Positions 1-6,854 of a stretch of DNA of 9,711 nt are shown here, piece after piece. The DNA is from UMGS1649 sp045659265. Its GTDB lineage: Bacteria; Bacillota; Clostridia; TANB77; CAG-465. Position 1 is the first letter of the stretch. Every line of letters begins with the position of its first letter. The DNA lies in contig JAZOWO010000077.1 of the NCBI GenBank assembly GCA_045659265.1, forward strand, positions 1 to 9,711, in the 5' to 3' direction. The position numbers were made by a program, and so were the translations under genes. Below the pieces are notes generated by a model, which was not told the origin of the DNA, searched no databases, and was given only the letters and a program-made list of their open reading frames with translations.

Positions 1-2123
1 TCCGCATTAACATGTTCTGTTCCTGCTAAAGTTGCTAAAGTTAATGGTTTTTCTTTTCCGCTTAATTTAAATCCTGTTGCTTGATTTAATACGTAATAAG
101 TTCCATTTGCTATATCTTCTGCTCTATTTATAGTTTCACCATTTGCATTTTTTTCATCTACTATTTTTAAATCTGTAGTTCCTTCTACCACTGTTACATA
201 ATCATTGTATGCAGGATTTACATTGAAATCATATCCTGTGTATAATGGTTTAGAAACTGACCATGCGTGGTTATGTCCACATAAGAACATATCTACTTTA
301 TGTTTTTCTATAGGAGCAACCCATCTTTGTAGACGTTTAGTTCTACCAACTGTAAATGCGCTTAAATGAGCGAATACTATTACCCATCTTGGTTTAACTG
401 GTCTAGCTTCAACTTCTGTTAAATGGGCATCTAGCCATTGTGCTTGTGCTTCTAAGAATGCATCTGTATTTTTATATCCTCCGATGCTTCCTGTTCCATC
501 AACATAAGTTGAATCTGTGTTTGAGTTTAAGCAAACAAAATGTGTGTATCCTAAATCGAATGCATATACTGAATTAGCAAATTGATTTTCTGCTGTTATA
601 TAATAATTAAAAGCATCTGAGAATTTTTTATCTATTAAGTCATTATTACCGCAAGTTATAACATGTGGCATGTTTCTAGTTATATCTTTTGCATAATTGT
701 AATAATAATCCCATTCAAAACGTCTATTTGCATTTTGAGATATATCTCCTGTATTTAAATGGAAATCAAATAGTTCAGCTTTTTGATTTAAGAATCTTGA
801 ACACATTTGCCATACACTATATTCTTTTGTAGTCCATGCTTGTTGGTCTGTTGTCCATAGAATTCTTATTGGAGTATCTTCATCATGCATTTTTACCTCG
901 AAAGAATAAGTATCAGAAGAACATCCTTCTATACCTACCATGTATTCGTATTTTCCTTCTGCTAAATCATGAATTATACATCTATGAACTGTTGTATCTG
1001 ATTCATAGTTATCTGCAACTTCTATTGAAGTTTCATATGAATTCCATTTAACTTCTCCTTCTTTTCTTATTTTAACAAATCCGTTTTCATTTGTTAGAGG
1101 AGTTTGGAATGTAAATGTTCTTGTGCTATTTCCGTCTTCTCCATACATTATATTTATCATAGAAGGTATAGTATCTTTTTGTTTTGGTTTATCGTAGAAT
1201 TCTGTCCATCTACCATCTTTTGTACATCTTGGTCTATAAACCTCTACGTTACAAGTTTTATAATCTATTGGCTCACAATCACAGTCATTGAATCCTTTTA
1301 CCGCACCATTTGAACCTATTATTTTACTACCACTATTTGCATAGTCTATTCTATGAACCGCAGTGTTTACGTCCATACAATGTAAATATCTAGTTTCATA
1401 AGCCCATACAGTTTCATTATCATTTTTTCCACCTGCACCAAGTAAATCTATATATCTACCATTTGTCCATGTAACATTACCTTGTGCATCAACTGTTTGT
1501 CTTACAGGATTATCTTCTGGTGTTTCAGCACCTATACATAGATAACAACTGAAACCTTTATTACTTAATTTTATATCCCATGACATATCGTATTCTTCTA
1601 TATTACATCTTACAGTTTGTGCATATAATGCCATATGTTGCCCACATCTTATTAAGAAAGAATGTCTAGGTGGAACTATTCCTTCTAATGCTAAAGATTG
1701 CCAGCTTCCTCCTAATGCTCTATACCATAAATATAAACCTTTTAAATTTAATTCTTCGTCTCTAAAGTTATATAATTCTATGAATGAATGTGATACTGGT
1801 GCATTATCTACTACCGCTGTACCTCCACCATACATTTGATTTATTATTAATCCGTCGAATAATGTATTTTCTCCACTAACCGCATCTGCTTTTGTAAATG
1901 CTTCTATTCTAGTTGCAACTGGTTCCCCATTTAATACTCTAAGTCTATAAACTTGACCATCGTCCCCAACTAATTCTACATAATCTTCGGATAAGTTATC
2001 TGCCCCTTTTAAGAATTTAGCTTTTACTATTTTATTTTGTCCATCTAAGACGAAAGGTATTAATTCCTCACCTGTTATAGTTTGAGTTTGTGTTAATTCA
2101 GATATTTTTTTATTTGTTGCCAT
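1..2123 (-). CDS. Tail-associated LTD + metallophosphoesterase protein (C-terminus beyond window)
   Basis: Seen: an open frame from an ATG at 2123-2121, with AAGGAGGA at 2138-2131 eight bases upstream, runs 707 codons to the left edge without a stop, so the C-terminus is missing. Residues 1-40 (KISELTQTQTITGEELIPF...) match the usual start of phage tail-fibre proteins, so it is probably virion-borne. Residues ~90-235 look like a lamin-tail domain (SHSFIELYN at 111-119), with a Cys-rich extension to ~300. Residues ~317-412 resemble the Fn3-like N domain of purple acid phosphatases. Residues ~418-625 carry the calcineurin-like metallophosphoesterase motifs: D426-Q-Q428, G459-D460, G492-N-N-D495, A585-H586 and G616-H-N-H619. 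Known: bacterial LTDs occur fused to phosphoesterases. Inferred: hydrolysis of a cell-surface phosphoester, for example teichoic acid or a phosphorylated glycan; the substrate is unknown. Residues ~672-707 (GTYYVLNQATGFKLSG) begin another small domain that cannot be identified from this fragment. It follows the acidic fibre gene after 17 bases. Confidence 0.88.
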   Translation of the reverse strand, partial: MATNKKISELTQTQTITGEELIPFVLDGQNKIVKAKFLKGADNLSEDYVELVGDDGQVYRLRVLNGEPVATRIEAFTKADAVSGENTLFDGLIINQMYGGGTAVVDNAPVSHSFIELYNFRDEELNLKGLYLWYRALGGSWQSLALEGIVPPRHSFLIRCGQHMALYAQTVRCNIEEYDMSWDIKLSNKGFSCYLCIGAETPEDNPVRQTVDAQGNVTWTNGRYIDLLGAGGKNDNETVWAYETRYLHCMDVNTAVHRIDYANSGSKIIGSNGAVKGFNDCDCEPIDYKTCNVEVYRPRCTKDGRWTEFYDKPKQKDTIPSMINIMYGEDGNSTRTFTFQTPLTNENGFVKIRKEGEVKWNSYETSIEVADNYESDTTVHRCIIHDLAEGKYEYMVGIEGCSSDTYSFEVKMHDEDTPIRILWTTDQQAWTTKEYSVWQMCSRFLNQKAELFDFHLNTGDISQNANRRFEWDYYYNYAKDITRNMPHVITCGNNDLIDKKFSDAFNYYITAENQFANSVYAFDLGYTHFVCLNSNTDSTYVDGTGSIGGYKNTDAFLEAQAQWLDAHLTEVEARPVKPRWVIVFAHLSAFTVGRTKRLQRWVAPIEKHKVDMFLCGHNHAWSVSKPLYTGYDFNVNPAYNDYVTVVEGTTDLKIVDEKNANGETINRAEDIANGTYYVLNQATGFKLSGKEKPLTLATLAGTEHVNA

Positions 2124-2140
2124 GATAATTTCCTCCTTGT

Positions 2141-3403
2141 TTAAAATGTTTGATTTTCTAGCTTGATACCATTATTATTTTCAAATAGCATCAAACCATT
2201 ATTTTCTAATAGTAACAATCTATCTTTACTTATTTCCTCTTCTTCTTCTTCATCATCATCTATTATAGAATTCTCTAATAGAATTTTATCTCCATTTTCC
2301 ATTAAAAGATTTGTTCCATTTTCTGCCATTAAATAGGATGCCTTATCCGCAGGTACCTTGCTAGATTCAAGTAAAATACGACCTCCATCTTCTAATAAGA
2401 ATAGTCCATCATTCTCTAATTCTAAATAAGAAGATATATCTTCTTCCTCTTCAATTATACTTTCTTCTAATAAAATATAACTTCCATCTTCTGCAAGGAA
2501 TAATCCACCATCTTCTAATTCTAAATAAGATGATTTATCTTCTTCATCATCATCGTCGTCGTCTTCACTTTCTTCTAATAAGAAATATCCGCCATCTTCT
2601 AATAAGAATAATCCACCCTCTTCTAATTCTAGGCATGATATCTTAGTTTCATCTTCATCATCATCTTCATCATCATCTGGTGGAATAACGACACCATTTT
2701 CTTTTAGATATTCTACTTCTCTTCTTAAATCTTTAACCTCTTCTTTAAGTTCATTGACAGTAGATTGAAGTGCTTTCACTATATTTAATAATTCATTGAC
2801 TAATGGATTATCAATAGTGATTTCTGAACTTCCTAAGCTATCATTATCAAACCAAATTTTTTCATCATCTTCGGGTTCTGTTTCTCCAACGTAATAACAA
2901 TCTTTACCTAAATTATCAAGGTCTAAATCACCTATATCATCACGAGTTAAATATTGTTCGTGTTCATGTTCTTTATCTGCTTTTTTTTCGTCTAAAGTAG
3001 CTTCAACATTATCTATCTTTTTTTCAACTTCATTTGTTATTGCTTGAACATATCCTTCTGATGTAAACTTACTATCATTTTCTAAATCTGATGTTCTAAC
3101 AGGTATTTCTTCTTTTTTCGCATACCCTTCTAATACCTCTTCGGTTACACCACCACTTTGAAGAATTGTTTTATCGACATATTCTTCTGATGCTAAGACT
3201 ATCCATTCTCCATTTGAATAAAAATATGTTTTCTTTGTTTCTTCAACATAAACTTGCATACCTTCATATACTCTATTTTTTGTTATATGTTCGTCTCTTT
3301 CTTCAATGGTACCTACGGTTATCCTAGAATCTAAAGGTATTTTTGCACCGAGGTCAAAGTTTGATGCTAAAGGAATTCCTTGACCAAATTTATTATCGCT
3401 CAT
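2141..3403 (-). CDS. Acidic tail-fibre protein with coiled coil and LLEDGG repeats
   Basis: This 420-residue protein starts at an ATG with AAGGAGGTG six bases upstream; that site overlaps the TAA stop of the preceding fibre gene. Residues ~18-72 (DSRITVGTIEERDEHI... EGMQVYVEE... YSNGEWIVLAS) are a short phage tail module that also forms the neighbouring 107-residue protein. Residues 100-120 contain the common fibre motif PVRTSDLENDSKF. Residues 140-151 hold H146-E-H148, like the HxH metal-binding motif of trimeric fibres. Residues 202-233 form a perfect heptad coiled coil with V/L at 202, 205, 209, 212, 216, 219, 223, 226, 230 and 233, followed by VVIPP and ten consecutive acidic residues (243-252). 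Residues 256-418 are five repeats of LELEDGGLFLLEDGGYFLLEES type with acidic linkers. The family is not recognised beyond phage fibre. Inferred: a trimeric stalk bearing a repeat tip. No enzyme motif is visible. Confidence 0.85.
   Translation of the reverse strand: MSDNKFGQGIPLASNFDLGAKIPLDSRITVGTIEERDEHITKNRVYEGMQVYVEETKKTYFYSNGEWIVLASEEYVDKTILQSGGVTEEVLEGYAKKEEIPVRTSDLENDSKFTSEGYVQAITNEVEKKIDNVEATLDEKKADKEHEHEQYLTRDDIGDLDLDNLGKDCYYVGETEPEDDEKIWFDNDSLGSSEITIDNPLVNELLNIVKALQSTVNELKEEVKDLRREVEYLKENGVVIPPDDDEDDDEDETKISCLELEEGGLFLLEDGGYFLLEESEDDDDDDEEDKSSYLELEDGGLFLAEDGSYILLEESIIEEEEDISSYLELENDGLFLLEDGGRILLESSKVPADKASYLMAENGTNLLMENGDKILLENSIIDDDEEEEEEISKDRLLLLENNGLMLFENNNGIKLENQTF
2234..2261 (-). 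repeat. GAT/GAA trinucleotide tract, acidic linker before repeat unit 5
   Basis: A run of GAT then GAA/GAG codons on the coding strand encodes DDDEEEEEE of the acidic fibre. It is in frame, so slippage would change the length of the acidic linker without breaking the gene. Confidence 0.7.
2539..2566 (-). repeat. GAC/GAT/GAA trinucleotide tract, acidic linker between repeat units 1 and 2
   Basis: Consecutive GAC, GAT and GAA codons encode the DDDDDDEED linker. The tract is a triplet-period low-complexity run in frame with the gene. Confidence 0.7.
2650..2678 (-). repeat. GAT/GAA trinucleotide tract, acidic linker after the coiled coil
   Basis: Ten consecutive acidic codons (residues 243-252, DDDEDDDEDE) separate the coiled-coil stalk and its VVIPP exit from the first LLEDGG repeat. 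It is triplet-periodic and in frame. Confidence 0.7.
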
Positions 3404-3415
3404 AGTACACCTCCT

Positions 3416-4810
3416 TTAGTAATAGAATTTCATCATAAAGTTAGTATTTGTAGATGCTCCATTGACATAAGCATAATAATTTTGAACATTACCGTCCAAT
3501 CCCACCACTTCTACAGTATATTTGGTAAATGATTTTATTTGTTCAAACCCATTAGGGTCTAATATTGATTTTAATGAACCATATGAAGAAGGATAAGCAA
3601 TTAACATACGTTCATAATCAGTGGTATATGAGTAACTTTTTGTCCCTTTACCACTAACTTGTTTAGTTAAATTTTTTACTAAGTCCCCCGTAATTACTTC
3701 TTCTACGGGAACTACACCGAAATAATATGGATAATAAAAATTTAATGCTACTGTATTTGCGGTCACTATTTTCCCACTAGCATCTATTGCTTTTGCCTGG
3801 AAATATGAATTTGCAATTGATTTAGTAATAGATATACTTTGAGAAAAATTATGTGTATAACTACCACCATTCGCTATATCTCCTGTAGAAGTACCGCATA
3901 CGCTACCATTAGCATAAGAATTTATTTGTGTAATCGGTTCTGATTTTTTTGTTACATCAATTTTCATACCAGTTACAATAACTTCTTGCCCATATTCATA
4001 TGTTCCGCCGCTCGGTGAATAAATTAAAGTAGCGGAAATAGTTGGTGCAACATAAGGATATAATAATTTAGTTAAAACCTCTTGAATACTTAAATTATTT
4101 AAGTCTGTACCACTTGGTATACCACCTAATGCGGTTACAGTTGTCATATCTGTTTTAAATAAATTATCTGCCTTAGTATCAATCAACCCTTTTATTTCTG
4201 TATCATCATAGACTTCTGAATTTTCTATTCTTGCTATTAATTCATCGCTTATTAATGATTTTCCATCTTCTTTATCTACTTTTTTACTTATTTCTTTATC
4301 TAATGCAGAAAATAAGGCATCTATATAATCTTTATTATAATAATCATCTAAGTTTGTTTCTGTCTTTCCAATGAATGACCATTCAGAATCAACATAAATA
4401 TATTCCTCATAACATTCTTCACCTGTTGCGGTTATAGATGGTATTAAATATATAGTGTTCGTCGAAATATTTGTTGTTGGTAATTCATCGACTATTTGGA
4501 AAGTTAATTTTGTTTGCAGATTAAGAATGGCATTAGAATACTCTTTTGCCTTTGTCAATACTTCATCATCTGCAAGTTCTAAATCAGATATAGATTCTTC
4601 GAGTGATATGGTTTTCGCATCTAAATTTCTTACACTTACTACTAACCCATCTAACCCTTCTTTTACATTGGTTACTGACGACATATTTGCATTAGTATAT
4701 AATATCAATTCAATGTCGTCACCATTCAAATATCTTAAATCTGTTTGTTGCAAAAATTTAGAGAGAGCATATTTTAATCCTTCTTTATCGGTATACTTGA
4801 TTTGTTCCAC
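3416..4810 (-). CDS. Tail fibre / candidate receptor-binding protein with YPSS C-terminal domain
   Basis: This 464-residue protein begins at GTG 4810-4808; the double Shine-Dalgarno AGGAGGGAGG lies just upstream and no ATG competes. Residues 1-30 (MEQIKYTDKEGLKYALSKFL) are a common phage fibre N-terminal motif. Residues 100-160 (LPTTNISTNTIYLIPS... EEYIYVDSEWSFIG) are a well-known small domain of phage tail proteins. Residues ~160-225 form a helical linker. Residues 226-258 (ALGGIPSGTDLNNLSIQEVL, then LLYPYVAP) lead into a beta-rich C-terminal half. That half, 249-464, is paralogous to the C-terminus of the fibre encoded at 5162-6496: Y-F364-G365, A405-Y-P-S-S-Y-G411, N444-Y-Y-A-Y448 and the final FMMKFYY align in order with similar spacing. 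Inferred: host-receptor binding at a fibre tip. No catalytic motif is visible. Gaps are 15 nt from the gene before and 12 nt to the gene after. Confidence 0.85.
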   Translation of the reverse strand: MEQIKYTDKEGLKYALSKFLQQTDLRYLNGDDIELILYTNANMSSVTNVKEGLDGLVVSVRNLDAKTISLEESISDLELADDEVLTKAKEYSNAILNLQTKLTFQIVDELPTTNISTNTIYLIPSITATGEECYEEYIYVDSEWSFIGKTETNLDDYYNKDYIDALFSALDKEISKKVDKEDGKSLISDELIARIENSEVYDDTEIKGLIDTKADNLFKTDMTTVTALGGIPSGTDLNNLSIQEVLTKLLYPYVAPTISATLIYSPSGGTYEYGQEVIVTGMKIDVTKKSEPITQINSYANGSVCGTSTGDIANGGSYTHNFSQSISITKSIANSYFQAKAIDASGKIVTANTVALNFYYPYYFGVVPVEEVITGDLVKNLTKQVSGKGTKSYSYTTDYERMLIAYPSSYGSLKSILDPNGFEQIKSFTKYTVEVVGLDGNVQNYYAYVNGASTNTNFMMKFYY

Positions 4811-4825
4811 AAACCTCCCTCCTTT
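4811..4825 (-). promoter_or_regulatory. Double ribosome binding site that fixes a GTG start
   Basis: The coding strand reads AAAGGAGGGAGGTTTGTG. AGGAGG (4823-4818) sits seven bases before the GTG at 4810, and a second overlapping GGGAGG (4819-4814) sits three bases before it. The near-perfect spacing of the first copy supports GTG as the start codon. Confidence 0.75.
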
Positions 4826-5149
4826 CTATTTGAATAAATCGGATATCATACTATCTATTTCATCATTAGGTATTGGAATATATATTTCTTGAAATTCACT
4901 TTTACTTAGATAATCCTCTAAATTAACTTCGGAAATATAATCATCCCATATTCCGTTTTTATATTGTTTGAAAGTTTCTAATTCACATACCCAGCATAAC
5001 ATTCCTTCTTTAACTCTTTTTATTGGAATCAGATTCATTTCCTCCAATGTATCAACGGTATATAATCCTCCTCTGATATCATTACTATCAACTAATGCGA
5101 AATCTCCGCCATTTGCTTGTTTGATATCACTTATTAATGTAATTGACAT
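4826..5149 (-). CDS. Small tail connector-like protein
   Basis: This 107-residue protein starts at an ATG; its AGAGGTG site overlaps the TAG stop of the upstream fibre. Residues ~10-75 (DFALVDSNDIRGG... TVDTLEEMNLIPIKRVKEGMLCWV... YKNGIWDDYIS) are the same module as residues ~18-72 of the acidic fibre at 2141-3403: the D-S/R start, TxEE/ERD, K/NRVxEGM and Y-x-N-G-x-W positions align. The C-terminus (IPNDEIDSMISDLFK) resembles the N-E-E-I-D-x-x-F ending common in tail proteins of related phages. There is no signal peptide, membrane segment or catalytic motif. Inferred: a small structural piece of the baseplate or a fibre connector; the exact role is unknown. It sits between two fibres with YPSS-type C-termini, consistent with a shared attachment role. 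Confidence 0.75.
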   Translation of the reverse strand: MSITLISDIKQANGGDFALVDSNDIRGGLYTVDTLEEMNLIPIKRVKEGMLCWVCELETFKQYKNGIWDDYISEVNLEDYLSKSEFQEIYIPIPNDEIDSMISDLFK

Positions 5150-5161
5150 ATTTTTTCACCT

Positions 5162-6496
5162 CTACTTTACAATAAAATTTAATTTACCTATGTTTGGATT
5201 ATCCGACCTGTACACATAATAAGGTGTTGTATAGCCGCTTTCATTTGTAAATTGAACTGTTGCGACCAAAGAAACCCCTCCGTCGAATCCCCCAACATTA
5301 AATACCGCTTCTCCCCAAGATGAAGGATAGCAATAATAAAAGTAATTATTAACTCCTATTGTTAATTCGAGGTCAGTTTTAAATCTATTTACCGCAAATT
5401 CATTATCTCTAAAACTTAATATAAACTTGCTATTGTATTCAGTAGGTATAGGAGATGCACCCCAAAAAACTTTATGCCTAAATTCAAAACTTAAAACATT
5501 TGATGTTGTATTTTTACCGTCATTCCCCGTTAATATAAAAGACTTATCGGAACTTATATTAGAAGTATAAGCTATACTTCTAACTGATGGATTTGATACG
5601 TTGCAATGACTCAAACTTTGACTTACAATTGCTTTATTATATTCCCAAGTAAATACTATTGGCGCTTCTATAACTGTTCCTATTTCATAAATTGTTGCAC
5701 CTTTAGAAGACATAAAATAAAGTATACTAGGAGGGACATATAATAATTCATCCATAGCATCCGCTAAACTTTTAATATTAGGATGTAATTCATTCGTATA
5801 TGATATATCCGCTATATCGTGAATATGAATAGTGTCCGCCTTTTCTTTTAATCCTTCTTCAACATACTCTTCTGTAGCATAACCTTCTAAGTCTACATCT
5901 ACATTTTCTAAAATATCTTCTAATTCTTCTTTACTTACAAATCCGCTTAAATCAACATCTTTATCATCTAACTGTGCTTGTGCTATTTGATTTTTTACAT
6001 ATTCTTCGGTAGCATAACCATCTAAGTCTTTTAGAGCATCATCAATATAATCTTTTTTAACATAATCAGATTCATCTAATAACTTTTGCAATGTTTCCCA
6101 CTGTAGCGGTGAAACAATTGAGTTACCAGTACCTTCAACATTACCTTTTCCACTTATACTTTCCACTACTTCAAAATACATTGTGAAAGTTGTAATTGTT
6201 TGTATTTCATTCGATAACATTACTTCTAAGGCAACTCTACCTTTCTCATAAGTAATGTCTTTATCTATATTAATAAGAATATTATTTCCATCTTCGATAA
6301 CACAACTTCTTCTATAAACTATATTGCTTTCTGTTTGAAACAAAGCTGTTGCGGTAAATGGTGCTAAAAAAGAACTAATATTGTGTTCATGTAATACAAG
6401 TTTTAATTGGCAACCATCATCAAATTGCATATATTTAAATGCTTGATACTTGTTATTATTTAAATCAACTATTACTTCGGTTTGTCTTAAAGTCAT
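5162..6496 (-). CDS. BppU-like baseplate protein fused to a fibre with receptor-binding-like C-terminus
   Basis: This 444-residue protein starts at an ATG with GAGGTG upstream. Residues 1-112 are a BppU N-terminal-like domain (VDLNNNKYQAFKYMQFDDGC... TTFTMYFEV), the third copy of a family whose other two members are the adjacent upstream genes. In lactococcal phage TP901-1 this N domain anchors BppU to the baseplate hub (known). Residues ~156-212 carry three short repeats: DLDGYATEEYV, DLSGFVSKEEL and DLEGYATEEYV. H224-I-H226 is an HxH motif of the kind that binds metal in trimeric fibres. Residues ~252-444 are the beta-rich C-terminal domain shared with the fibre at 3416-4810 (W345-G346, C389-Y-P-S-S-W-G395, P425-Y-Y-V-Y429). 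Inferred: a baseplate arm ending in a receptor-binding tip. Gaps are 16 nt from the gene before and 12 nt to the gene after. Confidence 0.85.
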   Translation of the reverse strand: MTLRQTEVIVDLNNNKYQAFKYMQFDDGCQLKLVLHEHNISSFLAPFTATALFQTESNIVYRRSCVIEDGNNILINIDKDITYEKGRVALEVMLSNEIQTITTFTMYFEVVESISGKGNVEGTGNSIVSPLQWETLQKLLDESDYVKKDYIDDALKDLDGYATEEYVKNQIAQAQLDDKDVDLSGFVSKEELEDILENVDVDLEGYATEEYVEEGLKEKADTIHIHDIADISYTNELHPNIKSLADAMDELLYVPPSILYFMSSKGATIYEIGTVIEAPIVFTWEYNKAIVSQSLSHCNVSNPSVRSIAYTSNISSDKSFILTGNDGKNTTSNVLSFEFRHKVFWGASPIPTEYNSKFILSFRDNEFAVNRFKTDLELTIGVNNYFYYCYPSSWGEAVFNVGGFDGGVSLVATVQFTNESGYTTPYYVYRSDNPNIGKLNFIVK

Positions 6497-6512
6497 TTTC
6501 TCACCTCATTTC

Positions 6513-6854
6513 TTAATTCCAAATTATACTTCCCTCTATATTAAAAAATATCGTAAAAGTCGTAATTGTTTGAATATTATTGGATAAAACGACTTCCAAT
6601 GAAACTTTTCCTATTCTTGATGTTATATCTTTATCTATGTTTATTTTTATACAATTGTTTTCTATGTTACATTCTTTTTTTAAAATATCTTCTCCTATTT
6701 GGAATATGGCTATCGCATGATAAGTTTCTAAGTCTGATGCCCTTTTATCTTCATGCAATATAAGGTTCAATGTATGTTCATTATCATATTGCATATATCT
6801 AAAAGGTTTATATATACTTTTATTTAAATCAATCATCAAGTTTGTTTCTCTCAT
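6513..6854 (-). CDS. Stand-alone BppU N-terminal-like baseplate protein, copy 2
   Basis: This 113-residue protein starts at an ATG with GGGAGG six bases upstream. It overlaps the end of copy 1 by 26 bases, which suggests translational coupling. The whole protein is the BppU-N-like domain: MIDLNKSIYKPFRYMQYDNE near the start, a central HAIAIFQ strand, C-N-I-E, INIDKDIT, GKVSLEVVLSN and TTFTIFFNIEGSI at the end. It stops three residues after the point where copy 3 continues into its fibre. No frameshift or fibre remnant is visible in the 16 bases before copy 3, so it looks like an intact small gene rather than a decayed one. Inferred: occupies a hub-attachment site on the baseplate without carrying a fibre. 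Confidence 0.78.
   Translation of the reverse strand: MRETNLMIDLNKSIYKPFRYMQYDNEHTLNLILHEDKRASDLETYHAIAIFQIGEDILKKECNIENNCIKINIDKDITSRIGKVSLEVVLSNNIQTITTFTIFFNIEGSIIWN

Larger units (their letters stand above)
2150..2638 (-). repeat. Five tandem LLEDGG-type protein repeats
   Basis: Five related units of about 25 residues occur at protein residues 256-279, 291-315, 324-348, 355-379 and 392-418, which is roughly 2638-2567, 2533-2459, 2434-2360, 2341-2267 and 2230-2150. Each unit reads approximately S-x-Y-L-E-L-E-x-G-G-L-F-L-L-E-D-G-G-x-x-L-L-E-E-S. Start-to-start spacing is 36, 33, 31 and 38 residues. Linkers are Asp/Glu runs except the one before unit 4, which is SSKVPADK. Units 1-3 are the most alike and units 4-5 have drifted (MAENGTNLLMEN, LLENNGLMLFEN). 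The alternation of hydrophobic strands with E-D/N-G turns suggests stacked beta hairpins or a beta-solenoid; that is inference. Confidence 0.85.

Noticed and set aside
836..1313. Two short plus-strand open frames (71 and 69 residues) at 836-1051 and 1104-1313
   Set aside because: They lie opposite the phosphoesterase gene, are hydrophobic by complement of its codons, have no ribosome binding site and show no recognisable domain.
2141..3403. Acidic repeats as an RTX-type calcium-binding toxin
   Set aside because: RTX needs GGxGxDxxx nonapeptides; here the units are LLEDGG with Asp/Glu linkers, and the N-terminus is a phage fibre module.
4455..4892. Plus-strand 145-residue open frame
   Set aside because: It is antisense to the fibre gene and crosses its start; Ser/Leu/Phe-rich composition is the complement of Asp/Glu/Lys-rich coding, and there is no ribosome binding site.
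4968..5219. Plus-strand 83-residue open frame across a gene junction
   Set aside because: It is antisense to the small connector gene, which has strong start and module evidence; nothing supports this frame.
6566..6763. Plus-strand 65-residue Leu/Phe-rich open frame resembling a holin
   Set aside because: It is entirely antisense to BppU-like copy 2, and the hydrophobicity comes from complementing Lys/Asn/Glu codons.
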